The notes beneath the pieces are model-generated. The model saw only the letters and a list, made by a program, of their open reading frames with translations. It was not told the origin of the DNA and made no database searches. A stretch of DNA of 64,000 nucleotides from Begonia masoniana (taxonomy: Eukaryota; Streptophyta; Magnoliopsida; Cucurbitales; Begoniaceae), in the NCBI GenBank assembly GCA_022432975.1, contig CM039510.1, positions 36,742,374 through 36,806,373 of the forward strand, written 5' to 3'. Within the stretch, counting starts at the first letter, position 1, and each line of letters opens with the position of its first letter. Of this stretch, positions 24,571 to 34,669 are shown piece by piece. Made by a program: the position numbers and the translations under genes.

Positions 24571-27500
24571 TCAAGCAAAGAGTTCTGGATACTTGTCCAA
24601 CATATCCTGCTGCAGTTCCCATGTAGCTTCTTCAATACCATGATTCTTCCACAAAACCTTAACCAACAAGATTTCCTTATTCCTTAGAGTCTTCACTGCA
24701 GAATCCAAAATTTGTACTGGTTTCTCTTCATACACCAAATTAGGCTCAACTTCAATTTCCATTGGTTTAACAACTTGAGTCGGATCACGTATGCATTTCC
24801 TTAGCATAGACACATGAAAGACATTGTGAACCTTTTCCAAAGATGGAGGCAAAAGTAACCTATAGGCTGTACTGCCAATTCTTGCTAAGACAGGGAATGG
24901 TCCAACGAATCGTGGATTAAGCTTTCCCTTCTTACCAAATCTTAAGACTCCTCTAAATGGTGAAATCTTCAGGAAAACTTCATCACCAACAGAAAACTCA
25001 AGATCTCTTCTTCTTTGGTCCGCATAACTCTTCTGTCGACTTTGTGCAGTTAACATCCTTTTCCTAATGACCGTAATCTTATCTGACATCTGTTGTAGAA
25101 TCTCAGGGCCCAATAGCTTCGCTTCACCAACTTCATCCCAGTACAAGGGTGACCTGCATTTCCTACCATACAAAGCTTCATAGGGTGCCATACCAATTGT
25201 GGACTGATAACTGTTGTTGTAAGAAAACTCAATCAGAGGTAGGTGTCTACTCCAAGATGCCTGAAAGTCTAGAACACATGCCCTTAACATATCCTCGAGT
25301 ATCTGAATGGTTCTCTCGGATTGTCCATCTGTCTGCGGGTGAAAAGCGGTGCTGAAGGATAACTTTGTGCCTAAGGTACCTTGTAAACTTTTCCAGAATC
25401 GGGAGGTGAATCTAGGGTCACGATCAGAGACTATGGATACGGGAATCCCATGCAACCTGATAATTTCTTGGACATAAAGGTTAGCAAGTTGATCCATCGT
25501 GTAGGTTGTCTTGACAGGTAAGAAATGAGCCGATTTCGACAGTCTATCAATCACTACCCAAATACTATCATGTCCCTTAGTTGACTTAGGTAATCCTACA
25601 ATGAAATCCATAGCTATGTGTTCCCATTTCCATTCGGGAATAGGTAGAGGTTGAAGGGTACCTCCTGGTCGTTGGTGCTCTGCTTTAACTTGCTGACATA
25701 CTAAGCATGACTCTACACACATGGCAACATCCCTCTTCATATTCGGCCACCAATAATGTAATCTTAAATCTCGATACATCTTAGTACTACCAGGATGTAC
25801 AGAAAAGGAAGACGAGTGAGCCTCGGCCAAAATCGACTTACGTAATTCCTTATCATCCGGAATATACCACCTATTCCTAAACATCAGAATACCATCCTTG
25901 GTAAGACTGAACTCCGAGGAGACATCCTTCTGCTTCCACACCATACTACTATTTTCCTTTGAATCTTTCTGTTGTGCCTCCTTAATTCTTTCTATGATAG
26001 TTGGTCTAATAGTAACATCGGCTAGTAAGGCTGACAACTCTGGAACTAGTTCCAATTCAAACTTCTGAACTTCAGTCCTCAAGGGTGCGGACAAAACTGA
26101 CACTGCGGGTTGCATTGTCTTTGACATCCTGCTCAAGGCATCGGCTACAGCATTAGCCTTACCCGGGTGGTACTTGATTTCAAAGTCATAGTCCTTAACA
26201 AATTCTAACCAACGTCTTTGTCTCATGTTTAATTCCTTTTGGGTGAAAAGATACTTTAAACTCTTGTGGTCAGAAAACACATCGCACTGCTGTCCATACA
26301 AATAGTGCCTCCAAATTTTTAAAGCAAAAACAACTGCAGCTAGCTCTAAATCATGAGTGGGGTAATTCTGTTCATAACCTTTTAGCTGCCTAGAGGCATA
26401 CGCCACAACTTTACCTTCTTGCATCAAAACACACCCCAAACCAATCTTGGATGCGTCACAATAAACACTAAATTTTCCTTCTTCAGTTGGGAGAGTCAAT
26501 AATGGGGCTGTCGTTAACTTCTGTTTCAATGATTGGAAGCTATCTTCACAAGCTTCGGTCCAAAAGTACTTGAGGTCCTTCTTGGTTAAATTGGTCAAAG
26601 GTTTAGCTATCATAGAGAATCCTTTAATGAACTTTCTATAGTAGCCAGCCAGACCAAGGAAACTTCGAACTTCACTGACATTCTTTGGCTGTGGCCAATC
26701 CTTAACGGCCTGAACCTTAGTTGGATCTACTGATATGCCCTCAGCAGAAATGACATGACCTAAAAAGTTGACCTTATCCAGCCAAAATTCACATTTGGAC
26801 AATTTGGCATAAAGCTGCTGCTGTTTTAAGGTTGATAATACTATTCTCAAATGTTCTGCATGGTCGGTTTCAGTCTGTGAGTATATTAAAATGTCATCTA
26901 TAAACACAATTACAAACTTATCCAGGTACTCACGAAACACTCGGTTCATCAAGTCCATGAAAGCTGCAGGCGCGTTAGTCAGTCCAAATGACATTACAAG
27001 AAATTCATAGTGTCCGTAGCGGGTTCTGAAGGCTGTCTTTGGTATATCTCCTTCCTTAACTTTCAGTTGGTAATAACCCGAACGTAAGTCAATCTTTGAG
27101 AATACCTTAGCTCCTTGTAGTTGGTCAAACAGGTCATCAATCCGGGGTAAAGGATATTTATTCTTGACTGTCAGCTTATTTAGTTCTCTGTAGTCTATAC
27201 ACATTCTAAGAGAACCATCTTTCTTCTTAACGAAAAGGACAGGTGCGCCCCAGGGAGAACTACTAGAATGTATAAATCCCTTGTCAACTAATTCCTGTAG
27301 TTGGACCTTTAATTCTTTCAACTCAACAGGTGCCATTCGATAAGGGTTCTTAGACACAGGTAATGCCTCGGGGTATGTATCAATCACAAATTCTATCTCT
27401 CTATCGGGTGGTAGTCCCGGTAAGTCGTCCAAGAATGCTTCAGGAAACTCTCGTACGGTAGGAATACCTTGTAATTCCACTTTATTCTTTACTCGGACAT

Positions 27501-27906
27501 CCATTATGTTAGCTAGGTAACTCAAGCAACCACTCTTCAGTAACCGTTGAGTCACTAGTGAGGATATGATTGGTATCTTACTCATCTTTGGAATAGCTTG
27601 GAAGGTATACCGATCTCCATTTGGGGGTCGGAAATCAACTAGGCCAGACCTACAACTAATCGTGGCATAATGCCTAAATAACCAATCCATTCCTAAAATA
27701 ATCTCATATCCTTTCATGTCAATCATGATCAGTTCTACATATAGCTCCTTATCTCCTAAGGACAAAACATCACCCTTCAACATTTGCTCAGAATGTAAAG
27801 ACTTCCCTGATGGTAACATAACTCTATACGGTTTATCAACTGGCGAAAGTTCTAACTTATGTTTACACACAACAGGGTTGCTATGAATGAGTGTGTGGCT
27901 CCCGTA
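24571..27906 (-). CDS. Family B Pol: protease, RT, RNase H, integrase, chromodomain
   Basis: From 27870 downward the frame is open for 1099 codons. It encodes the protease C-terminal half ([20 protein letters not shown]), RT ([31 protein letters not shown]), RNase H ([15 protein letters not shown]), the integrase zinc finger ([11 protein letters not shown]...CLVCQQ) and core ([24 protein letters not shown]), and a chromodomain ending [11 protein letters not shown]. The protease active site DTGA is encoded at 27908-27897, but one frame off, because a T run just upstream is one base too long and a second length change follows. Gag and pol are otherwise in the same frame. The element is therefore near-intact. 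Confidence 0.93.
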   Translation of the reverse strand, partial: YGSHTLIHSNPVVCKHKLELSPVDKPYRVMLPSGKSLHSEQMLKGDVLSLGDKELYVELIMIDMKGYEIILGMDWLFRHYATISCRSGLVDFRPPNGDRYTFQAIPKMSKIPIISSLVTQRLLKSGCLSYLANIMDVRVKNKVELQGIPTVREFPEAFLDDLPGLPPDREIEFVIDTYPEALPVSKNPYRMAPVELKELKVQLQELVDKGFIHSSSSPWGAPVLFVKKKDGSLRMCIDYRELNKLTVKNKYPLPRIDDLFDQLQGAKVFSKIDLRSGYYQLKVKEGDIPKTAFRTRYGHYEFLVMSFGLTNAPAAFMDLMNRVFREYLDKFVIVFIDDILIYSQTETDHAEHLRIVLSTLKQQQLYAKLSKCEFWLDKVNFLGHVISAEGISVDPTKVQAVKDWPQPKNVSEVRSFLGLAGYYRKFIKGFSMIAKPLTNLTKKDLKYFWTEACEDSFQSLKQKLTTAPLLTLPTEEGKFSVYCDASKIGLGCVLMQEGKVVAYASRQLKGYEQNYPTHDLELAAVVFALKIWRHYLYGQQCDVFSDHKSLKYLFTQKELNMRQRRWLEFVKDYDFEIKYHPGKANAVADALSRMSKTMQPAVSVLSAPLRTEVQKFELELVPELSALLADVTIRPTIIERIKEAQQKDSKENSSMVWKQKDVSSEFSLTKDGILMFRNRWYIPDDKELRKSILAEAHSSSFSVHPGSTKMYRDLRLHYWWPNMKRDVAMCVESCLVCQQVKAEHQRPGGTLQPLPIPEWKWEHIAMDFIVGLPKSTKGHDSIWVVIDRLSKSAHFLPVKTTYTMDQLANLYVQEIIRLHGIPVSIVSDRDPRFTSRFWKSLQGTLGTKLSFSTAFHPQTDGQSERTIQILEDMLRACVLDFQASWSRHLPLIEFSYNNSYQSTIGMAPYEALYGRKCRSPLYWDEVGEAKLLGPEILQQMSDKITVIRKRMLTAQSRQKSYADQRRRDLEFSVGDEVFLKISPFRGVLRFGKKGKLNPRFVGPFPVLARIGSTAYRLLLPPSLEKVHNVFHVSMLRKCIRDPTQVVKPMEIEVEPNLVYEEKPVQILDSAVKTLRNKEILLVKVLWKNHGIEEATWELQQDMLDKYPELFA

Positions 27907-28992
27907 TCAATAAGTGTATAAGCAGAAAAAACCACAAACCATAATGGTACCTGATATGACCGTGTGTGGTTCAACATCTTCATCCTCCATCATAGCATAG
28001 ACTCTTGGTGCAACTCTAATTCGATTCGGGTCTGATGGCATCGGGCAGTCTCTGGCTATGTGTCCAACCTTGTCGCATCTATAGCAACGGCCAGAGTGCA
28101 GCTTGCACTCCCCATGGTGATTCTTCTGACAGTTGGAACATAGGGGAGCCGAAGGTCGCTTTCCTCTTCCTTGGTCATCACTTGGATTGAAGGATCTCTT
28201 AACACCTTGCTGTTGTTGTTGCTGGTTTCTGTTCTGCTGGGGTTGCCATCCCTTGTTCTGCCGTGGTGGTGGTTGAGTCTCCTTAGTGAACTTCCTTGGC
28301 TGTTCACGCTGTGCATAAGCTGTCATCTCAGCCTCCTCCAATTCCAGGGCCTTAGCCGTCACTTCGCCATAAGGTATATTGTGTATCCCAGAAGTCTTTA
28401 CCTTCACATACAAACTCGGCTTCAGTCCTTGAACAAATTGGTAAATCTTGTCTTCATCATTCTCAACCAGTCGGGGAGCAAACCGTGACAAAGCATCGAA
28501 TTTGCATATATAATCCGTCACAGAGCCAGTTTGCCGCAGGTTCATGAATTCTTTCTTCTTGCTGGCCTGAACGGTCCTATTGAAGTACTTGTCAAAGAAG
28601 GCAGTCTTAAACATATCCCAAGTCATAGTCTCTGCATTAACAGTGCTCTGAAGAGAATCCCACCAATGCCTTGCATTCAGTTCCAAATGATAGACAGCAT
28701 AGGTGACTCTATCTCCTTCATCAACTTTCGCATACTTAAACATGTCCTCTACTTTTCGGATCCATTCCTCAGCATAAATAGGGTCAGAAACTTGGCCATT
28801 GAATGTCGGGGGTCTGAGCCTGTGGAAGCGCTCACCCCCATGATCATGAGTTACATTAGAGCTGGAGTTCCCAAGCTCTTCTCTAGTAATCACTAGTTGC
28901 TCTATTTGTCGTGATTGGCGATTAACTAATTCTATTAGCTGAGCAACGGTGGTACTATCCACGTTGTCTTCCCTCTGTTGACCTCTTACCAT
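27907..28992 (-). CDS. Family B Gag
   Basis: I place the start at the Met of MVRGQQRED (28992). The B2 copy has the same Met, and the upstream codons in this frame lie in the leader. Gag domain: RLRPPTFNGQ, YAEEWIRKVEDMF, HWWDSL, FFDKYFNRTVQ, LRQTGSVTDY. It is followed by a Gln/Asn-rich linker and one CCHC knuckle (CYRCDKVGHIARDC), preceded by CSNCQKNHHGEC. It packages the element RNA. The frame ends at 27907 owing to the one-base change before the protease active site; in the intact element gag would continue into pol. Confidence 0.92.
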   Translation of the reverse strand: MVRGQQREDNVDSTTVAQLIELVNRQSRQIEQLVITREELGNSSSNVTHDHGGERFHRLRPPTFNGQVSDPIYAEEWIRKVEDMFKYAKVDEGDRVTYAVYHLELNARHWWDSLQSTVNAETMTWDMFKTAFFDKYFNRTVQASKKKEFMNLRQTGSVTDYICKFDALSRFAPRLVENDEDKIYQFVQGLKPSLYVKVKTSGIHNIPYGEVTAKALELEEAEMTAYAQREQPRKFTKETQPPPRQNKGWQPQQNRNQQQQQQGVKRSFNPSDDQGRGKRPSAPLCSNCQKNHHGECKLHSGRCYRCDKVGHIARDCPMPSDPNRIRVAPRVYAMMEDEDVEPHTVISGTIMVCGFFCLYTY

Positions 28993-29136
28993 CTTGAGAT
29001 TCCTAAACAATAATAGAAACACATCTTAACATAATGACATCACTAGAATCGTAAACACTTACAGTTGTTGGAGAGTACTCAGGTGGCAATCTGTGCTGGA
29101 AGGCAGTCTACAGAACCGATTTTAGAACCTGGTTTA

Positions 29137-29148
29137 GCTCTGATACCA
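29137..29148 (-). other. Primer-binding site of family B, tRNA-iMet
   Basis: TGGTATCAGAGC on the minus strand, four bases inside the 5' LTR end at 29153. Confidence 0.93.
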
Positions 29149-29152
29149 TAAT

Positions 29153-31626
29153 TGTAACGACCCGAGGAGGATCATCACGTGTCATGACTTTCCTTTAAAC
29201 TTATCCGTACTTTTATACCTCTGTAATCGGTGTATATATTTTTTTTTATATATATATCAAATCTCATTCTAACTTAACTTAAGTTCGCTGAACAACCACA
29301 TTTAACTTTCACTCCTGCCGGTCGCTAAACGACAAACATCCAGTTGTTCTACCGGCCTGCACGTGCATCTCACATGATTCATTAGACATCTATCGGCAGG
29401 CACACATATTTGCATCTGCCGATGGTCACGTGCATCACGCGTGACCAATTAAATCATCACTCAATTACAACGACAAAAGACTGACTTATCTACCGATGAC
29501 AAGGCACTCCATCTGCCGATGGCAACACACAACATCTGCCGATGGCAGTTATACTACATCTTCCGATAGATTAACTCACATCATCTGCCGATGACGTGGC
29601 ACTACATCTTCTGGTAGATTAACTCACATCATCTGCCGATGACGTGGCACTACATCTTCTGGTAAGGCGGAATGACATTTCCATCTTCCGGTATCTTGAC
29701 CTACTACACATGCCGATCTCTAGGCATATCGTCTGCTGATGACGTCAGCCGGAAGACAAATACTTTTCCTCTTCCGATGACGTCCTCCGGAAGACAGACT
29801 TACCCGACTCCCATCACAATCCTCCTGTCGATTTCTACACTTCAAAATAACACATCTCCTGCCGATAGACAAGTACTTTCATCTACCGACTACTAAACAT
29901 TAACCTAACATCTTCTTCTTCCGGTAGACAAGCAAACTTCATCTACCGATTTCTAAACTCCATAATAACACTCACACCTTCCGATAGACAAATACATTTC
30001 GTCTACCGGCAGCACAAACAACATAACTTCAAACTTAATACCGGGACACCAACAGAATAAACCACAGATTCATTAAAACTCATACAGCGGAAGACTTAGT
30101 TAAATCACTCATTCTATATTCTTATAATATACTCATAATCAGTATTCAAGCTAGACAAGTTCAAGCTCCATAATCATAAGTAACATCATCCTACTTAAAC
30201 TTTTATGTTCATAGTTATCATTAAAACCTTAAGAGTAAAACCAGAGGGTCATAATCGCCATCCAGCCACAGACTTTCCACTCCGAGCACCTTCCAGCAAC
30301 CAGCTTAAACTTCATCCTCAACTTTGTATTCCTCACCTGATATTTCTTCACCTACATCGTAAGGTGTAACTGTAAGCCTAAGGCTTAGTAAGGAATGCAA
30401 ACTATTATGAGTTCATGAATGCATAACTTGGAGAAAAACATGCTCATAAGTCTTTTCTTTTCACGTACTTGTTCTTAATCATCATTCATAATCGTATCTC
30501 GTATTCATTGTTCATAATCATCATTCGTAGACATGCTCATATTCATCATTCCTTTCATCATTCATATTCTTCATTACATTATGTGGTTTAAGGGAGGATT
30601 TGTGCCGGTAAAGGGGGTTCGACAGTGAGTTTGATCATGGTCCCTACTGCGGGTCGTATTCATATGTCCTACTGCGGACTGTGACATACGCCGAACCACC
30701 CCCAACCCTCACTTAACCACGTTGCATAAGTTTTATCTTCTTATTTTATTCATGAGAAAACATATTTCAAAACATTTTCATATGCTTGAGAAGTAAAACA
30801 TGATGCATAACATAAATGCACTCAATCATCGAACTAAGACAGGGGAGAACATCAGAATAACATAACCATATCCATCGACATTTCATCAAACATATAGAAG
30901 ACAACGTTCACTAAATCTAACATAGTCCTTTGATGTAGGGCCCTATTGGCCGGAAACTTAGTACATTCACTTACCTGGATCCTTAGCAACTTGAATCACT
31001 TTCTCTTCAACTTCTTCACCTAAACATTCCACATTATAGTAGTTAAAATCAAGTCCTAAAAGTTCTAATCGAAAGTCATCCTAGAATCTAGCAGCTAAGG
31101 TTCTCTGTGCAGTCTGAAATCCAAACCGAAACAGCTAGATATAGCTATCGATTAAACGGGGTCGGTTATATAAAAGGTCCAGAATCGATTTAAAGGTGGC
31201 ATTACCAAATGAAGATAAGGAACGATAACCAACTGACTTAGCCATTGAAGAACTCGAAAGTACAAGTTCAACTGAAAACAGAGTTCTAAATGACTACCCG
31301 GCATCTACATTGTCAAAATCTTACCTAGAATGCGGGTTACCGGAGTAGAAGCTGAAAAACCAGTTGCTGGGGAGGAAGAAAGTTCCAGAGAAGAAGGGAG
31401 TCGCCGAGAGGAAATGTCGGCTGCAGTGAGGTTTAAATGAGATTTAAGGTTTCAATTTTCTATTTATACCTGATCCTTCAGTCTTTATTACAAAATTGCC
31501 ACTCAACCTAGTTTTACTCAACTTGTAATGAATTTGCCTCAACATTAAATTTAATCATAAAGGTTAAATAAAGGGTAACAATGAGAATGGTCAGAAAATC
31601 ACCTGGCCGAAATGTCGGGCGTTACA
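29153..31626 (-). mobile_element. Family B 5' LTR
   Basis: 2474 bp, nearly identical to 22056-24529. TATAAATAG at 31468-31460. Splice-like layout on the minus strand: donor 1 at 31324 (CTAG|GTAAGA), intron 1 to 31020, micro-exon 31019-30975 (45 nt), donor CCAG|GTAAGT, intron 2 30974-30352 (623 nt) ending GATGTAG. As the 5' LTR it would drive transcription of the element. Confidence 0.95.
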
Positions 31627-31631
31627 CCTTG

Positions 31632-31713
31632 CATATCCATTCATTAGCCTAATCCATATTTGCACATCTTAATTTGACAAATTAAATTGGGTTTAATGGA
31701 ACCGGGTGCTACA
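31632..31713 (-). mobile_element. Solo LTR of family A', first 82 bp
   Basis: The minus-strand start TGTAGCACCCGGTTCC of the LTR split by the nested family-B element. It is preceded (plus-strand 31627-31631) by that element's CCTTG duplication and followed by the A' duplication ATTCC (31714-31718). Confidence 0.88.
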
Positions 31714-31990
31714 ATTCCAGAAGATGAGATGAAAAATATATTACGGCATTGTCATTCATTAGTGTGTGGGGGCCATTTTTGTGATGACCTGGAGGTGTAA
31801 GTATGAGTACGATGGCTGCACGAACCGGAACCCGGATGGCAGTACGTCCGCGCGGGTGAACCGGAAGGTGACAGGTATTAAAAAGGGGGTCGTCACAATC
31901 CCACATTGCTTGGGGAAGTATGTGAAAATGAAACATATGTAAAGAGACCCTCCCAAGATAGCAAGACGCGTTTTGGAGCACAATTGGCAA

Positions 31991-32070
31991 CGGATCCCAT
32001 AGGATTTTTGAAGTTAAAAGTGCTTCGGCAAGAGTAGTACCAGGTTGGGTGACCGACTGGGAAGTCCTCA
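31991..32070 (+). ncRNA. 5S rRNA-like segment in Cassandra left LTR
   Basis: Contains counterparts of GGATCCCAT, GAAGTTAA..GTGCTT (A-box region), AGAGTAGTAC, GGGTGACC and CTGGGAAGTCCTC (C-box region) of plant 5S rRNA. Cassandra LTRs are known to carry such RNA polymerase III promoter sequence. Whether this copy is transcribed is unknown. Confidence 0.85.
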
Positions 32071-32438
32071 CCAAACAAAGCCGTGAGGGGAGGATATTGG
32101 GCCACGACCCAATCCCCAGAGCGGACAATATCTTGCTGAGAATAGGGGTCGTTACAAATGGTATCAGAGCCTGTACCCAACCGGAAATGTGGCCAACGAG
32201 GACGTTGGGTCCCCGAGGGGGGGTGATTGTGATGACCCGGAAGTGTAAGTATGTGTACGATCGCTGCACGAACCGGAACCCGGATGGCAGTACGTCCGCG
32301 CGGGCAAACCGAAAGGTGACAGGTCGTAAAAAGGGGGTCGTCACAATCCCACATCGCTTGGGGAAGTATGTGAAAATGTAACATATGTAAAGAGACCCTC
32401 CCAAGATAGCAAGACGCGTTTTGGATAACAATTGACAA

Positions 32439-32519
32439 CGTATCCCATAAAAACTTCGAAGTTAAAAGTACTTCGGCGAGAGTAGTAACAGGTTGGGTGA
32501 CCGACTGGGAAGTCCTCGC
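32439..32519 (+). ncRNA. 5S rRNA-like segment in Cassandra right LTR
   Basis: Same block as in the left LTR, with substitutions: ACTTCGAAGTTAA, GGCGAGAGTAGTA, GGGTGACC, CTGGGAAGTCCTCG. It keeps GGCGAGAG, as in cellular 5S rRNA, where the left LTR has GGCAAGAG. Confidence 0.85.
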
Positions 32520-33668
32520 CAAACAAACCCGTGAGGGGAGGATATTGGTCATGGCCCAATCCCCAGAGCGGACAATATTTTGCTGGAAATAGGGGTCGTT
32601 ACAATTTTGGTGGCAAGAGAATAACAGCAAAGGTATTACAATGTGGTTTCTTTTGGCCTACTCTTTTCAAAGATGCTCATTTATTTGCTATGTCCTGTGA
32701 CCGCTGCCAACGTACCGGCAATATTTCACGCCGAGATGAGATGCCATTGCCTAATATTCTGGAAGTAGAGTTATTTGATGTGTAGGGAATCGATTTCATG
32801 GGTCCATTTCCTACTTCTTTCAATCATAAGTATATTCTCCTGGCAGTTGATTATGTATCAAAATAGGTAGAGGCATATGCTACCCCCAACCAATGACGGC
32901 AAAGTGGTGCTCAATTTTCTTCGTAAAAATATTTTCACACGATTCGGTACCCCTTGGGCTATTATTAGTGATGAAGGTACACACTTTTGTAATAAGCAAT
33001 ATGAAGACTTATTGTTGAAATATAGTGTAAAGCATCGCAAGGCTCTCGGTTATCATCCGTAATCTAATGGTCAAACCGAGGTTTCGAATAGAGAAATCAA
33101 GCAAATTCTAGAGAAGACGGTATGTTCATCTCGTAAAGATTGGTCCCGTAAGCTAGATGATTCTCTTTGGGCATATCGAACAGCATTCAAAACACCATTA
33201 GGTATGTCACCATACCGTCTGGTTTTTGGTAAAGCTTACCATCTTCCGGTGGAATTAGAGCATCGAGCTTTATGGGCTATTAAAAAAATAAATATGGAGT
33301 CACCATTAGATGGCGAAGAAAGAATATTACAGTTAAACGAGCTTGATGAATTTTGACGAGAAGCTTATGAAAACTCGAGAATTTATAAAGAAAAGACGAA
33401 GGTGTGGCATGATAAACATATTGTACTGAAGGAATTTACACCAGGACAGCAAGTATTATTATTTAATTCTCGACTTCAGTTATTTCCTAGAAAACTCAAG
33501 TCACGATGGTCAGGTCCGTTCATGGTTATTAAAGTGTTTCCTCATATGGCTGTTGAAATTCAAGGTGACGATCAATCTACATTCAAGGTTAACGGTCAAA
33601 GATTGAAACCGTATTGGGGCGGTACATTCGACATTGCAAAATCCGTTATTCTTCTAAATCAATTATGA

Positions 33669-34669
33669 CGCAGCATACCGTCAAGCTGAGAATGTTAAAA
33701 CAAGCACTTGGTGGGAGGTAACCCATTATCATTATTTGTTAGTATTGATTTCCGATATTTATTTTGGTTAAATTTCTAAGTTTAGTTTAGTTTACATTTT
33801 TTTGCTATTTTTGTTTTACATTCTCCTTTAGAAATTTTGTTTTGATATGATTAGTTTTATTAGTTAGATAGTTTTAACAGTTTAAAAAAAAAAAAAGTTT
33901 GCGCTTCCTTGAAACAGAGAAGTCACCGATTGATCGGCTCTTGTGGCGATCGATCGGTAACTTCCAGTATTTTTTGACCCGAGGAATCGCCGATTGCGCC
34001 GATCGATCGGAGAAGCATAGTTATTTTGTTTTACAAGCAGAGAAGTCGCCCATCAATCAGCACAATGCGGCGATCGATCGGCACTTCTGATATTTCATTT
34101 TTATACCTGGCGATCGATCGCCTGTTCTCACTTACCCCTTTTTCTCTGTAAAACCCTACATTTTTGCCCTTTCTCCCTGCGATCGATCGGCACCTGCATA
34201 CTTTTTTTTTTCGATCGCCGTCTTCAGCGACACACCACCGAACTCTCCCGCGCCAAAGGTACACCTCTATTACTGAGCAATTTTTTTTTCTCTCTTGCAC
34301 TTGGTCATTTTCTTAGTTTCAAATTTTCCTTTCCATGCTCTGGTGTTGGTTATACCTTGCAATTTTTTATAGCATATTTTCACTCTCTTCTTGCTGTGAT
34401 CATCTATGTGCCTTTGATTTCTGTTGTTGTTTCATTTTGAGGGCGGGTACGGTTCAGTCCAGTTGTGGTTTATAATTTATTCTGCATGCCCACCAGGTGT
34501 TTGCTTAAATGCTTGAGTCAAGTCGAATTTTCAATTTTGCATTTTGTTTACTCTAACTTTATTCCTTGATTCTCTCACGTGCTAAACTATCATGCGTGCG
34601 TATGCTGGGTTGGATGTGTTTGTTTCGTGTGTGCAGTAACATGTTATATATTTTGTGTGCAATTTCAAC
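33669..34669 (+). other. Athila spacer between pol and the env-like ORF, with CGATCGATCG palindromes
   Basis: Non-coding. A poly-A run sits at about 33883-33895. Between 33925 and 34190 there are about six copies of a block centred on CGATCGATCGG, spaced 35-60 bases. T-rich, promoter-like DNA follows up to the env-like ORF. Confidence 0.75.

Larger units (their letters stand above)
22056..31626 (-). mobile_element. Complete family-B chromovirus, nested in the A' solo LTR
   Basis: A full Ty3/Gypsy element of 9571 bp on the minus strand. It has two 2474-bp LTRs, an iMet primer-binding site (29137-29148), gag, pol, and the polypurine tract AAGGAGGGGTGGA (plus-strand 24530-24542). It is bounded by the 5-bp duplication CCTTG (22051-22055 and 31627-31631). 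The two LTRs differ by about seven substitutions and four homopolymer indels by my reading, roughly 0.3%, so insertion was recent. Confidence 0.96.
31780..32603 (+). mobile_element. Cassandra-type TRIM retrotransposon carrying 5S rRNA-like sequence
   Basis: An 824-bp element flanked by TSD ATTTT (31775-31779 and 32604-32608). Two LTRs (31780-32156, 377 bp; 32228-32603, 376 bp) begin TGTGATGACC and end GTCGTTACA. The 71-bp interior holds the iMet primer-binding site (32159-32170) and a purine tract CCGAGGGGGGGTGAT, and has no coding capacity. Both LTRs contain a segment closely resembling the 3' two-thirds of plant 5S rRNA, which is diagnostic of Cassandra. The LTRs differ at roughly 9% of positions, so this is an older insertion. 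It needs proteins from other elements to move. Confidence 0.93.
31719..33668 (+). pseudogene. Athila-type integrase, 3' segment (interrupted by Cassandra)
   Basis: Resumes from 20098: EDEMKNILRHCHSLVCGGHF, then after the Cassandra insertion (from 32609) ITAKVLQCGFFWPTLFKDA and the CDRCQRTGN half of the HHCC finger. The core has GIDFMGPFP, SDEGTHFCNKQYE and [17 protein letters not shown]. The C-terminal part has [20 protein letters not shown] and SGPFMV. Defects are stops at 32783 (Trp site), 32864 (Trp site), 33060 (Gln site) and 33355 (Arg site), and a one-base frame change in the C run near 32881-32886. The natural end is at 33668. Confidence 0.9.

Noticed and set aside
31991..32070. A genuine 5S rRNA gene
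   Set aside because: Only part of the 5S sequence is present, it is diverged, and an equivalent copy sits in the second LTR. It belongs to Cassandra.
31709..32630. Long minus-strand ORFs (up to 245 codons)
   Set aside because: They run antisense across the Cassandra LTRs, repeat the same peptide twice because the LTRs repeat, and resemble no protein.
34031..34300. 89-codon minus-strand ORF
   Set aside because: Antisense through the CGATCGATCG palindromes of the Athila spacer; repeated Arg-Ser-Ile-Ala peptides come from the palindrome.
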